Below, one piece after another: positions 1-6,639 of a DNA stretch of 13,913 nt. The position numbers were made by a program, and so were the translations under genes. The stretch is from Chloroflexota bacterium (GTDB lineage: Bacteria > Chloroflexota > Dehalococcoidia > SM23-28-2 > RBG-16-64-32), in NCBI GenBank assembly GCA_022561095.1, contig JADFRV010000044.1, positions 1 through 13,913 of the forward strand, written 5' to 3'. The notes under the pieces are model-generated. The model ran no database searches. It saw only the letters and a program-made list of their open reading frames with translations, and was not told the DNA's origin. Position 1 is the first letter of the stretch; each line of letters begins with the position of its first letter.

Positions 1-601
1 AATCTCGCCAGTCCGCCGGCACGCCGTTCGGGTAAGGTACCTTCCCCTCCAGCGCAACCGACTCCTCGCTCAGTGGACGGATGCCCATGGCGTGGCCGAC
101 GACCCCATTGGCCCCATCGGCGCCGATGAGAGCGCGGGCGGCGTACGAGCCACCATCGGTGCGGACGCTGACCGCGCCGGCCAGGCTTGAGCCTGATCCG
201 CCGCCGAGACCGTCTGGGTTGGCGGCAACCTCCACGGAGCGAACCGTTTCGCCGTCCCGGAAGGCGGCCCCGGCGCCGACGGCAGCCTCGACGAGGTGCG
301 CGTCCAGCCGGCTGCGCTGGGTCATATAGGTCAGCGGCTCATCGTAGCGCCGGTCAAAGGCAGAGCCTAGCCGTAAAGAGAACCGCGCTCCCGTAATGGT
401 GCGTTCAACTACCGGCGCCAGGTCGATATCCTGGCAGGAAGCGGCGCGAACCGTGACCCCGCCGCCGCACGGCTTGTCGCGGGGAAAGCGGGCGCGGTCC
501 AGCAGCAGTACGGACGCCCCCTCGCGGGCAAGGGCGATGGCGGCGGTGCTACCGGCTGGGCCGGCGCCGACGACGATAGCGTCGTAGCGCATCACGCCCA
601 T
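1..601 (-). CDS. FAD-dependent oxidoreductase, geranylgeranyl reductase family (C-terminus beyond left edge)
   Basis: Partial flavoprotein; about 200 N-terminal residues are visible and the reading frame stays open to base 1. It opens MGVMRYDAIVVGAGPAG, a Rossmann GxGxxG FAD/NAD-binding motif, followed by a DRARFPRDKPCGGGVT segment typical of geranylgeranyl-reductase-type enzymes, and later an IGADGANGVVG (DG-type) motif that contacts the flavin in this superfamily. Known members reduce isoprenoid double bonds in lipids, quinone side chains or chlorophyll tails; the substrate here cannot be told. ATG at 601 or the in-frame ATG at 592 could be the start; neither has a clear Shine-Dalgarno sequence. 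It lies 91 bp downstream of the PH-domain gene on the same strand and may be read through from the ilvE promoter. Family assignment is firm; the specific reaction is not. Confidence 0.85.
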   Translation of the reverse strand, partial: MGVMRYDAIVVGAGPAGSTAAIALAREGASVLLLDRARFPRDKPCGGGVTVRAASCQDIDLAPVVERTITGARFSLRLGSAFDRRYDEPLTYMTQRSRLDAHLVEAAVGAGAAFRDGETVRSVEVAANPDGLGGGSGSSLAGAVSVRTDGGSYAARALIGADGANGVVGHAMGIRPLSEESVALEGKVPYPNGVPADWRD

Positions 602-692
602 CAGTTTAGCAGGCAGGCGCCCGCTCGGCGAAGTGCTTTGCTGTTCCCCAACACCACAGGCTCTTGTTTGCCCAAGGCCCTCAACGGCCGCG

Positions 693-1607
693 CTAAGCGT
701 TCGCTATGGCGATGCCCGCGGATACCCAGAACAGGAACTGAAGGAACACGCTGCCGCTGAGCATCAGATACGTCGCGGCCCGCTCCCGCCACTGGAAACC
801 CAAGCCCGCTATCAGGTTGACCGCCAGGACCGCCGCCGCCGCAGCCGGTATCAGCAGGATATCGTTGCGAGAATGCAGGTCCGTGACCTCCCCCAGAGGA
901 GGAAACTCGATCGTGATCTGCGGGCTAAGGTCCGGGAAGATGGCGAACACGTATCCCCACAAGGCGAGGTTGACGAGGACGGCGGCCAGCGCCAGCCACT
1001 GGGCGACCCGGTCGGCCCAGATGGGATGACCGCCCACGCCGTCACGCTGGACGGACTCCCTGCCGCCGGCCAGCGCCGATTGCTTGAACCGCTCCACCTC
1101 GGCGATGAACCGCGGTGGGTCCTGCGGACTGACCGCATACGTCGCTGCCGGCGTCCGCACGTAGAGGATCTCCTCGGCCGAACGGTGGGTGGAGTAGAAC
1201 AGTACTTCCTCTCCCCCTACCTGACCGCGGCCGACGTGCAGGCCGGGCCAGTTCAACCCCCGCAGCGCTGGGCGGTCCTCGCCACGACCCAGGGAGAGGC
1301 CCTCAATCCGGTCCATCGGTATGAAGTGCTTCAGCGTCCCCCAGGCGATGGTGAGACCGCTGCCGTCCACCACGTACTGCAGCGTATAGCAGGCGTAGGC
1401 CCAGAAGGCGAACACCAGGGCGAGGACGATGAGCACGAGGGCGCCGGAGATAGCCGTGAACTGGGTGAGCGAGACGGGCCAGGTCGTAGCCTTGGCGATG
1501 AGGGCGAAGGCAAAGCCGGCGGCGATCACGGCCGGGACGGCCGCCACCACCACCCCCAGCGTGCGCCGGGGTCGCTCTATGATTACGCCTTGACTTTTGA
1601 ATAGCAC
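693..1607 (-). CDS. Membrane protein with bacterial PH domain
   Basis: About 304 residues from a GTG at 1607 (another in-frame GTG at 1616). The N-terminal part has two hydrophobic helices (TLGVVVAAVPAVIAAGFAFA and SGALVLIVLALVFAFWAYAC). A soluble block then starts YTLQYVVDGSGLTIAWG and contains HFIPMDRIEGL, which looks like a bacterial pleckstrin-homology domain of the kind found in small multi-pass membrane proteins. Further hydrophobic segments follow near the C-terminus (AQWLALAAVLVNLALWGYVF, LLIPAAAAAVLAVNLIAGLG and a last one ending IANA). The start lies inside the ilvE 3' end (25-nt overlap) with no clear Shine-Dalgarno sequence, so translation is probably coupled to ilvE. Function is unknown. 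The frame and membrane character are clear; the PH call is by pattern and the start codon is uncertain. Confidence 0.75.
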   Translation of the reverse strand: MLFKSQGVIIERPRRTLGVVVAAVPAVIAAGFAFALIAKATTWPVSLTQFTAISGALVLIVLALVFAFWAYACYTLQYVVDGSGLTIAWGTLKHFIPMDRIEGLSLGRGEDRPALRGLNWPGLHVGRGQVGGEEVLFYSTHRSAEEILYVRTPAATYAVSPQDPPRFIAEVERFKQSALAGGRESVQRDGVGGHPIWADRVAQWLALAAVLVNLALWGYVFAIFPDLSPQITIEFPPLGEVTDLHSRNDILLIPAAAAAVLAVNLIAGLGFQWRERAATYLMLSGSVFLQFLFWVSAGIAIANA

Positions 1608-2524
1608 GGGGTGCACCAGGAGGCGTACTTGGAATTGCGGGCCGTGATCACATCGAAGTAGAGCTGCATCAGCCGCTTGGCGACAGGGCCCGCCTTGCCG
1701 CTCCCGATCGGGCGGTGGTCCAGCTCCACCACGGGCGTCACGTGAGCGGCGGTCCCCGTCATGAAGCACTCCTCGGCGGCGTACAGCTCGCTCCGGTCGA
1801 TATCCCGCTCCACCGTCTCCATCCCCATCTCCTCGCGGGCCAGCGTGATCACCGTTTCGCGGGTGATGCCCACAAGGATGTTGGAGGACGGCGGCGGCGT
1901 GATCAGCCGGTCGCCGTCAAAGACGAAGATGTTCTCGCCGGAGCCCTCGGAGACGTGGCCCCGCTCGTCCAGCATAATCGCCTCGTCGAAGCCGTTGAGC
2001 TGCGCCTCCGTCTTCGCCAGGGCGGAGTTGGCATAGATGCCCGTGATCTTGGCGCGGGCGGGAATGGCGGTATCCTCCACCCGCCGCCAGGATGAGGTAC
2101 AGCAGCGTGCCCCCTTCTCGATGTCCAGATAGGGCCCGAACGGCGCGATAAACATCAGAAAGTCGTCATCCAGGTCGTGGAGGCGAACCCCCAGCACCTC
2201 CGAGCTCTTGTAGGCCAGCGGCCTCACGTAGACGTCCTCTCGGTAGCCGGACATCTCGACCAGCTTCGTGATTATCGACTGAAGCTCCTCATTAGAGTAC
2301 TCGAATTCGATCCGCATGATGCGGCAGCTCTTGCGCAGCCGGTCGAAGTGCTCCTTCAGGCGGAACAAGTAGATCTGCTGCTCCGCATCGTTCCAGTTGC
2401 CACGGATGCCCTCGAACACGCCCGTGCCGTAGTTGAAGGCGTGCGTCATCACGCCGATCTTGGCTTCGGCCAGAGGCATGAACTGCTTCTGGAAGTAAGC
2501 GTGTGGTATGGGCGCTTCCGGCAT
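1583..2524 (-). CDS. ilvE: Branched-chain amino acid aminotransferase (class IV, PLP)
   Basis: Full-length 313-residue fold-type IV transaminase, catalysing the last step of valine, leucine and isoleucine synthesis (2-oxo acid plus glutamate) in the cytosol. Diagnostic stretches: HAFNYGTGVFEGIRG near residues 28-42; YVRPLAYKSSEVLGV near 99-113; SSWRRVEDTAIPARAKITG, in which K159 is the expected PLP lysine; the following IYANSALAKTEA; and SEGSGENIF, in which E193 should hold the PLP ring nitrogen. ATG at 2524 is supported by GGAG 8 nt upstream and by a TATAAT box 31 nt upstream. The C-terminal tail (YASWCTPCYSKVKA) overlaps the start of the PH-domain gene. No other ilv or leu genes are nearby. 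D-amino-acid transaminase is a relative, but length and motifs favour IlvE. Confidence 0.95.
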   Translation of the reverse strand: MPEAPIPHAYFQKQFMPLAEAKIGVMTHAFNYGTGVFEGIRGNWNDAEQQIYLFRLKEHFDRLRKSCRIMRIEFEYSNEELQSIITKLVEMSGYREDVYVRPLAYKSSEVLGVRLHDLDDDFLMFIAPFGPYLDIEKGARCCTSSWRRVEDTAIPARAKITGIYANSALAKTEAQLNGFDEAIMLDERGHVSEGSGENIFVFDGDRLITPPPSSNILVGITRETVITLAREEMGMETVERDIDRSELYAAEECFMTGTAAHVTPVVELDHRPIGSGKAGPVAKRLMQLYFDVITARNSKYASWCTPCYSKVKA

Positions 2525-2555
2525 GCGGACGGCTCCTTTCGCGGCGGTGACCCTA

Positions 2556-2561
2556 ATTATA
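2556..2561 (-). promoter_or_regulatory. -10 box (TATAAT) of the ilvE promoter
   Basis: The minus strand reads a perfect TATAAT here, 31 nt before the ilvE ATG, giving a predicted leader of roughly 24 nt that contains the Shine-Dalgarno AAAGGAG (2533-2539). No good -35 hexamer is present at 16-18 nt (TGGCGC at 17 nt is weak), so the promoter may depend on an activator. Confidence 0.55.
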
Positions 2562-2602
2562 GGCAGACTCTCGCGTTCGCGCCATATGGGGCCAGTATCA
2601 GA

Positions 2603-2650
2603 CTAGCCCTCCCGCCACCTCACCTCGAACAGCCGCATCGAGGATCGCGC
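2603..2650 (-). pseudogene. Relic 1: 3' tail of a cyclase fusion gene
   Basis: Read on the minus strand the sequence encodes MRLFEVRWREG followed by TAG. This is the extreme C-terminus of the alpha/beta-hydrolase/cyclase fusions in this window (VRLYELRWREE in copy A, VRLYEVRWGD in copy B). Forward bases 2608-2622 match 15 of 15 with the equivalent bases of copy A's 3' end; similarity fades above about 2642. The rest of the gene is absent: the thioesterase stop lies just upstream at 2678. It is best read as the stump of a lost cyclase copy or a duplicated 3' end. Confidence 0.6.
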
Positions 2651-2677
2651 AGTCGCCTGCGCTCGACATGCGATACG

Positions 2678-3526
2678 TCAGCCGTCTGTCTGGGCAAACT
2701 CGCCCTGAACCAGCGCCTCCATCATCGCGGCCGGCGCCGGCTTGATCTTGCCCTTCCAATCGACAAACGCACCCGTCGAATAATCACGCATCAGCAGCGT
2801 TTCGGTCACGGGTCGCAAGACCTCATGGACCCATGTGCCGCGAATCGGCTTCACGCTGATCAACCTGCTTACGATCTCGATTTCGTCTCCGTGCGACGCG
2901 CCCTCGAAGAATTCGGCATCGTGCCGATATTGGAACGTAATGGAATCCTCATCCTTCATTCGTTCTAGCGGCCAGCCAACTACGTTCGCGGCCCAAACCG
3001 TAGCCTCTTCCAGCCAATTGAAGTACACGGCCGTTGCCACGCGGTCTGTCACGTCGAGTTCGTAACGCCGCACCCGATGCCGCCAGCGGAACGGATGAGC
3101 ACCGTTATCTCGGGGCGGCACAAACGGCTTGAGCGGCGCCGACACGTGAGCCTCAGCCAGGGCGATGCAACTCTCGGGAACGCGGCGCGGACGGCCGACC
3201 GAGTAGTCGCGGCAAACCCACTCGATCCGAGCCGACACAACCGGCGCAATCTTGCCGCGCAGCGTCACCTCATGGCCGGATACGACGAGCGACTCATCTG
3301 CATCGATAACCCACGTGGCGATTCTGAGCTCATCCCCGTAGCGAACAGGCGCATGGTACTGGATGGCTAGCCTCCGGGCATTCCAAAACGTGTCCTCGTC
3401 CCCGCTGCCGAGGGCATCGATGGTGGCCTGCTGCAGGTGTCGAATGTAGACGGCGTTGTTCACATGCCCGAGCGAATCGCACTCATCGGTACGAACGCGA
3501 AACGGGTACTCAAAAACTGAGCCCAT
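2678..3526 (-). CDS. Acyl-thioesterase with two tandem hotdog domains
   Basis: 282 residues forming two consecutive 4HBT-like hotdog halves. Half one (about 1-125) has RTDECDSLGHVNNAVYIRHL, the classical D..GHVNNxxY thioesterase signature (D17, H21, N23-N24). Half two (about 145-275) has the matching ELDVTDRVATAVYFNWLEEA, where the GHVNN stretch is degenerate. This layout resembles acyl-ACP thioesterases (FatA-type) and YbgC-like acyl-CoA thioesterases; it would hydrolyse an acyl thioester in the cytosol, substrate unknown. The ATG at 3526 is 27 nt after the cyclase A stop at 3554, same strand, so the two are probably co-transcribed. A cyclase tail relic lies just downstream. Fold is confident, substrate is not. 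Confidence 0.8.
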   Translation of the reverse strand: MGSVFEYPFRVRTDECDSLGHVNNAVYIRHLQQATIDALGSGDEDTFWNARRLAIQYHAPVRYGDELRIATWVIDADESLVVSGHEVTLRGKIAPVVSARIEWVCRDYSVGRPRRVPESCIALAEAHVSAPLKPFVPPRDNGAHPFRWRHRVRRYELDVTDRVATAVYFNWLEEATVWAANVVGWPLERMKDEDSITFQYRHDAEFFEGASHGDEIEIVSRLISVKPIRGTWVHEVLRPVTETLLMRDYSTGAFVDWKGKIKPAPAAMMEALVQGEFAQTDG

Positions 3527-3553
3527 CGGCCTGTTCCAGCCTTCCTGGCCGCA

Positions 3554-4792
3554 CTACTCCTCCCGCCACCTCAGCTCGTATAGCCGCACCGGGTCCTCGA
3601 ACCCCCGCAACTCGGTCTCGCCCAGGTCCGCGAACATAAACTGTTTCCCTGCCGCCAACTCTCTCACGACTATCGGTGCAAGGATCTGGCCTGGCTCCGC
3701 CTGCGCACAGATTCGCGCTGCGAGCTGCACCGCCGTCCCGAACAGGTCCTCGTCCTCCGCTATCGGCTCCCCGGCGTTCAGCCCGACCCGCACACGGATC
3801 GGCTCCTCGGCCGACTGGTTGCGCTGGTGAAACGCCCGTTGAATAGCGATAGAGCATCTGAGGGCGAGGCTAGCGGAGGCGAAGGAGGCCATAATGCCAT
3901 CACCGGTGTGCTTGATCTCGGAGCCGCCGTTGGCCCTAAGGGCGTCCCGCACGATGGCGTTATGGGTATGGAGTACAGCCTGGGCCTCCGCATCGCCATG
4001 CCGCTGTGTTAGGACGGTGGAGCCTTCAATGTCTGTAAACAGGATGGTCAGCGGAGGCTCGCCCCTATACGTGTCGACTGGCTGCGGCTCCGGTCCCAGC
4101 TCCACCCCAAGGAAATCGGCCATAGCGCTAAGCACCGACTCGGTGTCGCCCAGGAACGGAGCCGGGGAGGCACCCTCTAGGATGACCAGCTGCGCGTGCG
4201 CGATTCGGGACGCGAGCCGCCTGGCGCCATCCACGCCCGGCACGGAGAACTCACGACGGTGGAGCACCAGAGTTGGCGCCCTAACCAGTGGAAGGAGGTC
4301 AACTACGTCGTAATGATCGATCGCGTCGCTGACCGCCTTTACGGCCTCCCGTGATACAGCTTCGCGGATGAATTCGGCGAACTGGCGCGCCTTCTCGCCT
4401 GTGGACCACCCAAAGGTGACGTGCGCCACTGTCTCTGTGTACACCTCCCAGTCTTGATCCAGCAACGCGCGGGTCGCCTGAAGCTGCGGCGACGAGCCAT
4501 ACTCATCGGCGCCGTGAGCGTATGTACACCATAGGATGAGGCGTGAGACGCGGTCCGGATGACGTGCGGTGTAGGCGATCGCCGCCGGTCCCGAATGCAG
4601 GGGCCCGAACAGATCGAAAGACTCTAGTCCCAGGTGGTTCACTACCGCTTCCAGGTCCAGGACGTGCGCATCAAGCGAGTGGTCGTCCACATCGCGGTCG
4701 GACAGCCCGGACCCCCTGGAATCGTAGCGGACCACGGTCCTCTTCTCGGCTAGCCGCTGGAACCATTGGTGAAGCTCAGGGAGCCGCGCCAC
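3554..4792 (-). CDS. Cyclase fusion A: degenerate alpha/beta-hydrolase plus class III nucleotidyl cyclase (frameshifted)
   Basis: The longest intact frame gives 412 residues from a GTG at 4792; about 42 N-terminal residues lie in another frame (4750-4914). Residues 1-230 are the alpha/beta-hydrolase core (RTVVRYDSRGSGLSDRD, IAYTARHPDRV). The nucleophile elbow reads LFGPLHSGP with Leu at the Ser position, and the usual catalytic His is not seen near EGASPAPFLGD, so this domain is probably a non-catalytic sensor. Residues 245-412 are a class III cyclase: LFTDIEGST (metal Asp D254), EIKHTGDG (base-contact K294, metal D298), DLFGTAVQLAARI (base-contact D349, R360). The transition-state Asn is Gln (Q356). 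The expected product is cAMP or a related nucleotide. Probably co-transcribed with the thioesterase downstream. Paralogue of the gene at 6639-8027. Confidence 0.85.
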   Translation of the reverse strand: MARLPELHQWFQRLAEKRTVVRYDSRGSGLSDRDVDDHSLDAHVLDLEAVVNHLGLESFDLFGPLHSGPAAIAYTARHPDRVSRLILWCTYAHGADEYGSSPQLQATRALLDQDWEVYTETVAHVTFGWSTGEKARQFAEFIREAVSREAVKAVSDAIDHYDVVDLLPLVRAPTLVLHRREFSVPGVDGARRLASRIAHAQLVILEGASPAPFLGDTESVLSAMADFLGVELGPEPQPVDTYRGEPPLTILFTDIEGSTVLTQRHGDAEAQAVLHTHNAIVRDALRANGGSEIKHTGDGIMASFASASLALRCSIAIQRAFHQRNQSAEEPIRVRVGLNAGEPIAEDEDLFGTAVQLAARICAQAEPGQILAPIVVRELAAGKQFMFADLGETELRGFEDPVRLYELRWREE

Positions 4793-4914
4793 TCCCGCTC
4801 GATGTGACTCCAGGGAACGTTGGGCATCGATACGAACGGCGGGCCGTCGCCCAATGTCCAGAAGGCGATGCTCACGCCATCGGCGGCGTGGGCGTACTCA
4901 ATGCGCGGCTCCAT
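4750..4914 (-). pseudogene. N-terminal part of cyclase fusion A, out of frame
   Basis: From the ATG at 4914 the frame reads MEPRIEYAHAADGVSIAFW and continues to WSHIEREW, matching the start of copy B (MEPQIRYAKTSDGVSIAYY, then FSHLEAEW). After EW the frame goes wrong and stops at 4750, while the correct continuation (RLPELHQWFQRLAEKR) is in another frame. Dropping one CG from the GCCGCGCC run at 4783-4790 restores one protein of about 452 residues whose H-to-DxRG spacing equals copy B exactly (31 residues). It is a 2-nt insertion, or a sequencing or assembly error. Confidence 0.75.
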
Positions 4915-4916
4915 GG

Positions 4917-4930
4917 CGGGACTATTCTAC
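4917..4930 (-). promoter_or_regulatory. Conserved start-proximal block of cyclase A with TAGAAT (-10-like)
   Basis: The minus strand reads GATGGCGTAGAATA. TAGAAT lies 9 nt before the ATG at 4914, and the same 14-nt block sits at the same distance before cyclase B. No Shine-Dalgarno sequence lies between it and the ATG. If TAGAAT is a -10 box, the transcript would start within a few nt of the ATG. No good -35 is present at 16-18 nt. Confidence 0.4.
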
Positions 4931-5021
4931 GCCATCCGGCGGAATCCTGTTGCCCTTTTCGCTCTGTCAGCGATGTCGCGGCTGTAAGGCCCCCAATTCC
5001 TATGTAGTGGGAGGCCAGTGA

Positions 5022-5087
5022 GAATCCCGATATTGGATTCCTGGTGCTCAGAGAATACCCCCGGAAACAATATTTTGTACCCCCCGG
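5022..5087. repeat. AT-rich island with inverted and direct short repeats
   Basis: Within the 190-bp gap between the orphan gene and cyclase A: a perfect inverted repeat GAATCC-N7-GGATTC (5022-5040), then direct repeats TACCCCCGG (5056-5064) and TACCCCCCGG (5078-5087) whose starts are 22 bp apart. Between them is ACAATATTTTGT (5067-5078), with ACAA/TTGT arms. The 22-bp phase is two helical turns, as for a regulator binding one face of the DNA. No T-run follows the hairpin, so a terminator is not supported. The rest of the gap shows nothing else. Confidence 0.35.
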
Positions 5088-5106
5088 CGGAACCGGTGCG
5101 CCAACA

Positions 5107-5517
5107 CTAAGGACGGTCCACGCAGACGTTATCCGATCCTACGGCCCTTAGGTAGTCCCACGGGCTGAAAAATGTGATCTTGATGGCGCCTGGGCCGTCG
5201 GGGACGATGGTTGTACGTTCCTTGCTGGCCTCGCCCATCTTCCATCTGAAGCGGACCGTCTTGTTGGTGCGAATGGCGTCGAGGACCGCTACGCGCACCC
5301 GGTCCTTGCCGGCGTCGGGCCAACGGCGGATATGTTTGAGCTCCTCGCGGCTCAGGCCTCTCAGCGCGCCTAAGAATGGGTCAGGGAGGCCTCTGAAGGG
5401 AGCCGTGCTAAGGGCAGCTACCACGGCCCGTGGCCGGGCCCTGAAGAGGGCTTCCAGCGCTTTGGTTGTATTCGTGACTCCGGTCCGGCGGTAGCGATTA
5501 AACGTTGCCACGTTCAT
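5107..5517 (-). CDS. Uncharacterised 136-residue protein
   Basis: Not recognised. The start at 5517 (MNVATFNRYRRTGVTN) is chosen over an upstream in-frame start at 5550 because AAAGGAGG lies 6 nt before this ATG. The N-terminal two thirds are basic and helix-friendly (TTKALEALFRARPRAVVAAL, LRGLSREELKHIRRWPDAGK). The C-terminal third looks like short beta strands (KTVRFRWKMG, ERTTIVPDG, AIKITFFSPWDYLRA). No signal peptide, membrane helix or Cys/His metal motif is seen. It is a stand-alone gene with its own strong promoter and a structured leader of about 138 nt, unlike its neighbours. The promoter, the strong RBS and the clean frame make it a real gene; the basic charge would allow nucleic-acid binding, but that is speculation. 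Confidence 0.7.
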   Translation of the reverse strand: MNVATFNRYRRTGVTNTTKALEALFRARPRAVVAALSTAPFRGLPDPFLGALRGLSREELKHIRRWPDAGKDRVRVAVLDAIRTNKTVRFRWKMGEASKERTTIVPDGPGAIKITFFSPWDYLRAVGSDNVCVDRP

Positions 5518-5655
5518 GCTATGCCTCCTTTCTGCTGCGACGTGCCGCATCCGGCAGGTCGTACGCCCAAAGCCGCCGTCTACTTTGGCCTCCAGGGTGA
5601 GGCTGGCCCCCGTTCAAGGACCGACAGTGGCGGCGCGAATCCCCCAGGATTAGGG
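5518..5655 (-). promoter_or_regulatory. Long structured 5' leader of the orphan gene
   Basis: In transcript order the leader holds three perfect or near-perfect hairpins: GCCTC-N6-GAGGC (5603-5588), CCAAAG-N10-CTTTGG (5588-5567), and CGAC-C-TGCCG-GATG-CGGCA-C-GTCG (5561-5538), the last ending 6 nt before the AAAGGAGG ribosome binding site (5531-5524). That geometry suits control of translation by a riboswitch, protein or temperature. It matches no riboswitch consensus I could confirm. Confidence 0.4.
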
Positions 5656-5661
5656 CCCCCC

Positions 5662-5689
5662 ATTCTACGCCTCGGCCACAGTTTGTCAA
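5662..5689 (-). promoter_or_regulatory. Sigma-70-type promoter for the orphan gene
   Basis: The minus strand carries TTGACA (5689-5684), a 16-nt spacer and TAGAAT (5667-5662): perfect -35 and five of six at -10. It is the best promoter in the window. Transcription would start near 5655 and run through the structured leader. The -10 and the four bases before it (GGCGTAGAAT) equal the block found before both cyclase genes. Confidence 0.7.
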
Positions 5690-5741
5690 CCCCTAGCGGA
5701 ACCCTACGGGCGTAGCCGGGCTAGGCGGCTGTCAACGCAGC

Positions 5742-5838
5742 CTAGCCCTCCTCGAGCCACCTCAGTTCGTACAGCCGCACCGGGTCCTCGACGCCATTGA
5801 GCGGGACTCCTCCACAGCGGTAGAAAGGGCCGGAGGAG
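5742..5838 (-). pseudogene. Relic 2: 3' tail of a cyclase fusion gene
   Basis: On the minus strand the frame ending at TAG (5744-5742) reads FYRCGGVPLNGVEDPVRLYE followed by LRWLEEG. It aligns without gaps to FADLGETELRGFEDPVRLYE in copy A. Similarity stops about where the methyltransferase stop codon (5848) begins, so only the last 28 or so codons of a former cyclase survive. 35 forward bases from CCACCTCAG to CTCGA differ from copy A at two positions. With no start codon or catalytic core it cannot be functional as a cyclase. Confidence 0.75.
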
Positions 5839-5847
5839 GTCCTTGGT

Positions 5848-6639
5848 TCACTCCCTTGTTGCCGTGACCAGCACTCGCCGTCGGTAAGGTCGTTCTTGAA
5901 GCGTCATCGACAGCTCAAGGAACAGCGCCTGACTGGCAGCCTCTCCCATCTCCTGTTTCAGAGCCTCACTCGCGTCAAGAAGGGCGGCATAGGCGGTCGT
6001 CATCGGTTCTGGCCAGCCCGGAACCTCCTCGTAGATCCCGACGCTGAAGCCCGCCTCCCTCAGTAGCGGTCGGTAGTCACCGACCGGATCGTCGCCGAAC
6101 GCTGGCAGCTCCGCAGCGCGATCCGCGTCCACCTCAAAGGCCGTGAACACCAACCGTCCGCCCGGGCGCAGGATGCGTGCGGCCTCAACCATGGCCGCTC
6201 GCTTGTCGGGCGCATACTGTATCGCATCTTCACTCATCGCCCCATCGGCTGAATCGGTTACCAGCCCGGTATCAGCGAAAGAGCCGACAACGAACCGCGC
6301 CTGCCCGGCCAGATCGAGTTCAACCGCCCGCGCACTGGCCTGCTCCACGGCGACAGGCGAGAAGTCTACTCCGATGAGGCGTGCCCCTGTTTCGCGTGCC
6401 ACCCAGAGCGCCGGACCACCCCTGCCGCAACCGAGATCGACCAGCGTGTCGCCGGGATTCAGATGGAGTTCGGCGGCGATGTGCCGTAGTTCGGGCAGGG
6501 TAACGAAGCTGACATGTCCGAACTGCTCCGGGTAATCATCGCCTTCCGCATGTTCGTGCCATAGACGGCGCAGCGTTGGGCTGTTCGGCGTGGCCGCATA
6601 CACTGCGTCATAGCCGGTCAAGACGATGTCTTGCTCCAT
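5848..6639 (-). CDS. Class I SAM-dependent methyltransferase
   Basis: 263 residues from the ATG at 6639. Motif I is TLVDLGCGRGGPALWVA (D68-G75) with the acidic residue after strand 2 in LIGVDFSPVAVEQA, then SADGAMSEDAIQYAPDKRA and ARILRPGGRLVFTAF, the standard order of the Rossmann-like Methyltransf_11/25 group. The target (small molecule or lipid) cannot be inferred. The start overlaps the cyclase B stop as TGATG with GGGGG five nt before the ATG, so translation is coupled to cyclase B; a GTG at 6651 is a less likely alternative. Directly downstream lies a cyclase tail relic. The fold is certain, the substrate unknown. Confidence 0.9.
   Translation of the reverse strand: MEQDIVLTGYDAVYAATPNSPTLRRLWHEHAEGDDYPEQFGHVSFVTLPELRHIAAELHLNPGDTLVDLGCGRGGPALWVARETGARLIGVDFSPVAVEQASARAVELDLAGQARFVVGSFADTGLVTDSADGAMSEDAIQYAPDKRAAMVEAARILRPGGRLVFTAFEVDADRAAELPAFGDDPVGDYRPLLREAGFSVGIYEEVPGWPEPMTTAYAALLDASEALKQEMGEAASQALFLELSMTLQERPYRRRVLVTATRE

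Noticed and set aside
633..1604. Long open frame on the plus strand opposite the PH-domain gene
   Set aside because: The translation is rich in Arg/Gly/Gln/His without domain sense, while the minus strand codes for a protein with clear membrane helices.
2177..2968. Open frame on the plus strand across the ilvE start and thioesterase end
   Set aside because: It spans two well-supported minus-strand genes and their promoter; no coherent motif.
5022..5040. GAATCC/GGATTC hairpin as a rho-independent terminator of the orphan gene
   Set aside because: Only a 6-bp stem and no U-run in either direction.
5538..5655. Cobalamin riboswitch in the orphan gene leader
   Set aside because: Isolated strings (CGCCACTGT, ACCTGCC) recall the B12 box, but the upstream core elements and their order are missing and the gene product is not a B12-related protein.
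5690..5741. Overlapping short inverted repeats (CTAC/GTAG, AGCC/GGCT) upstream of the orphan gene promoter
   Set aside because: Short stems in GC-rich DNA, mutually exclusive and without a T-run; not enough to call a terminator or operator.
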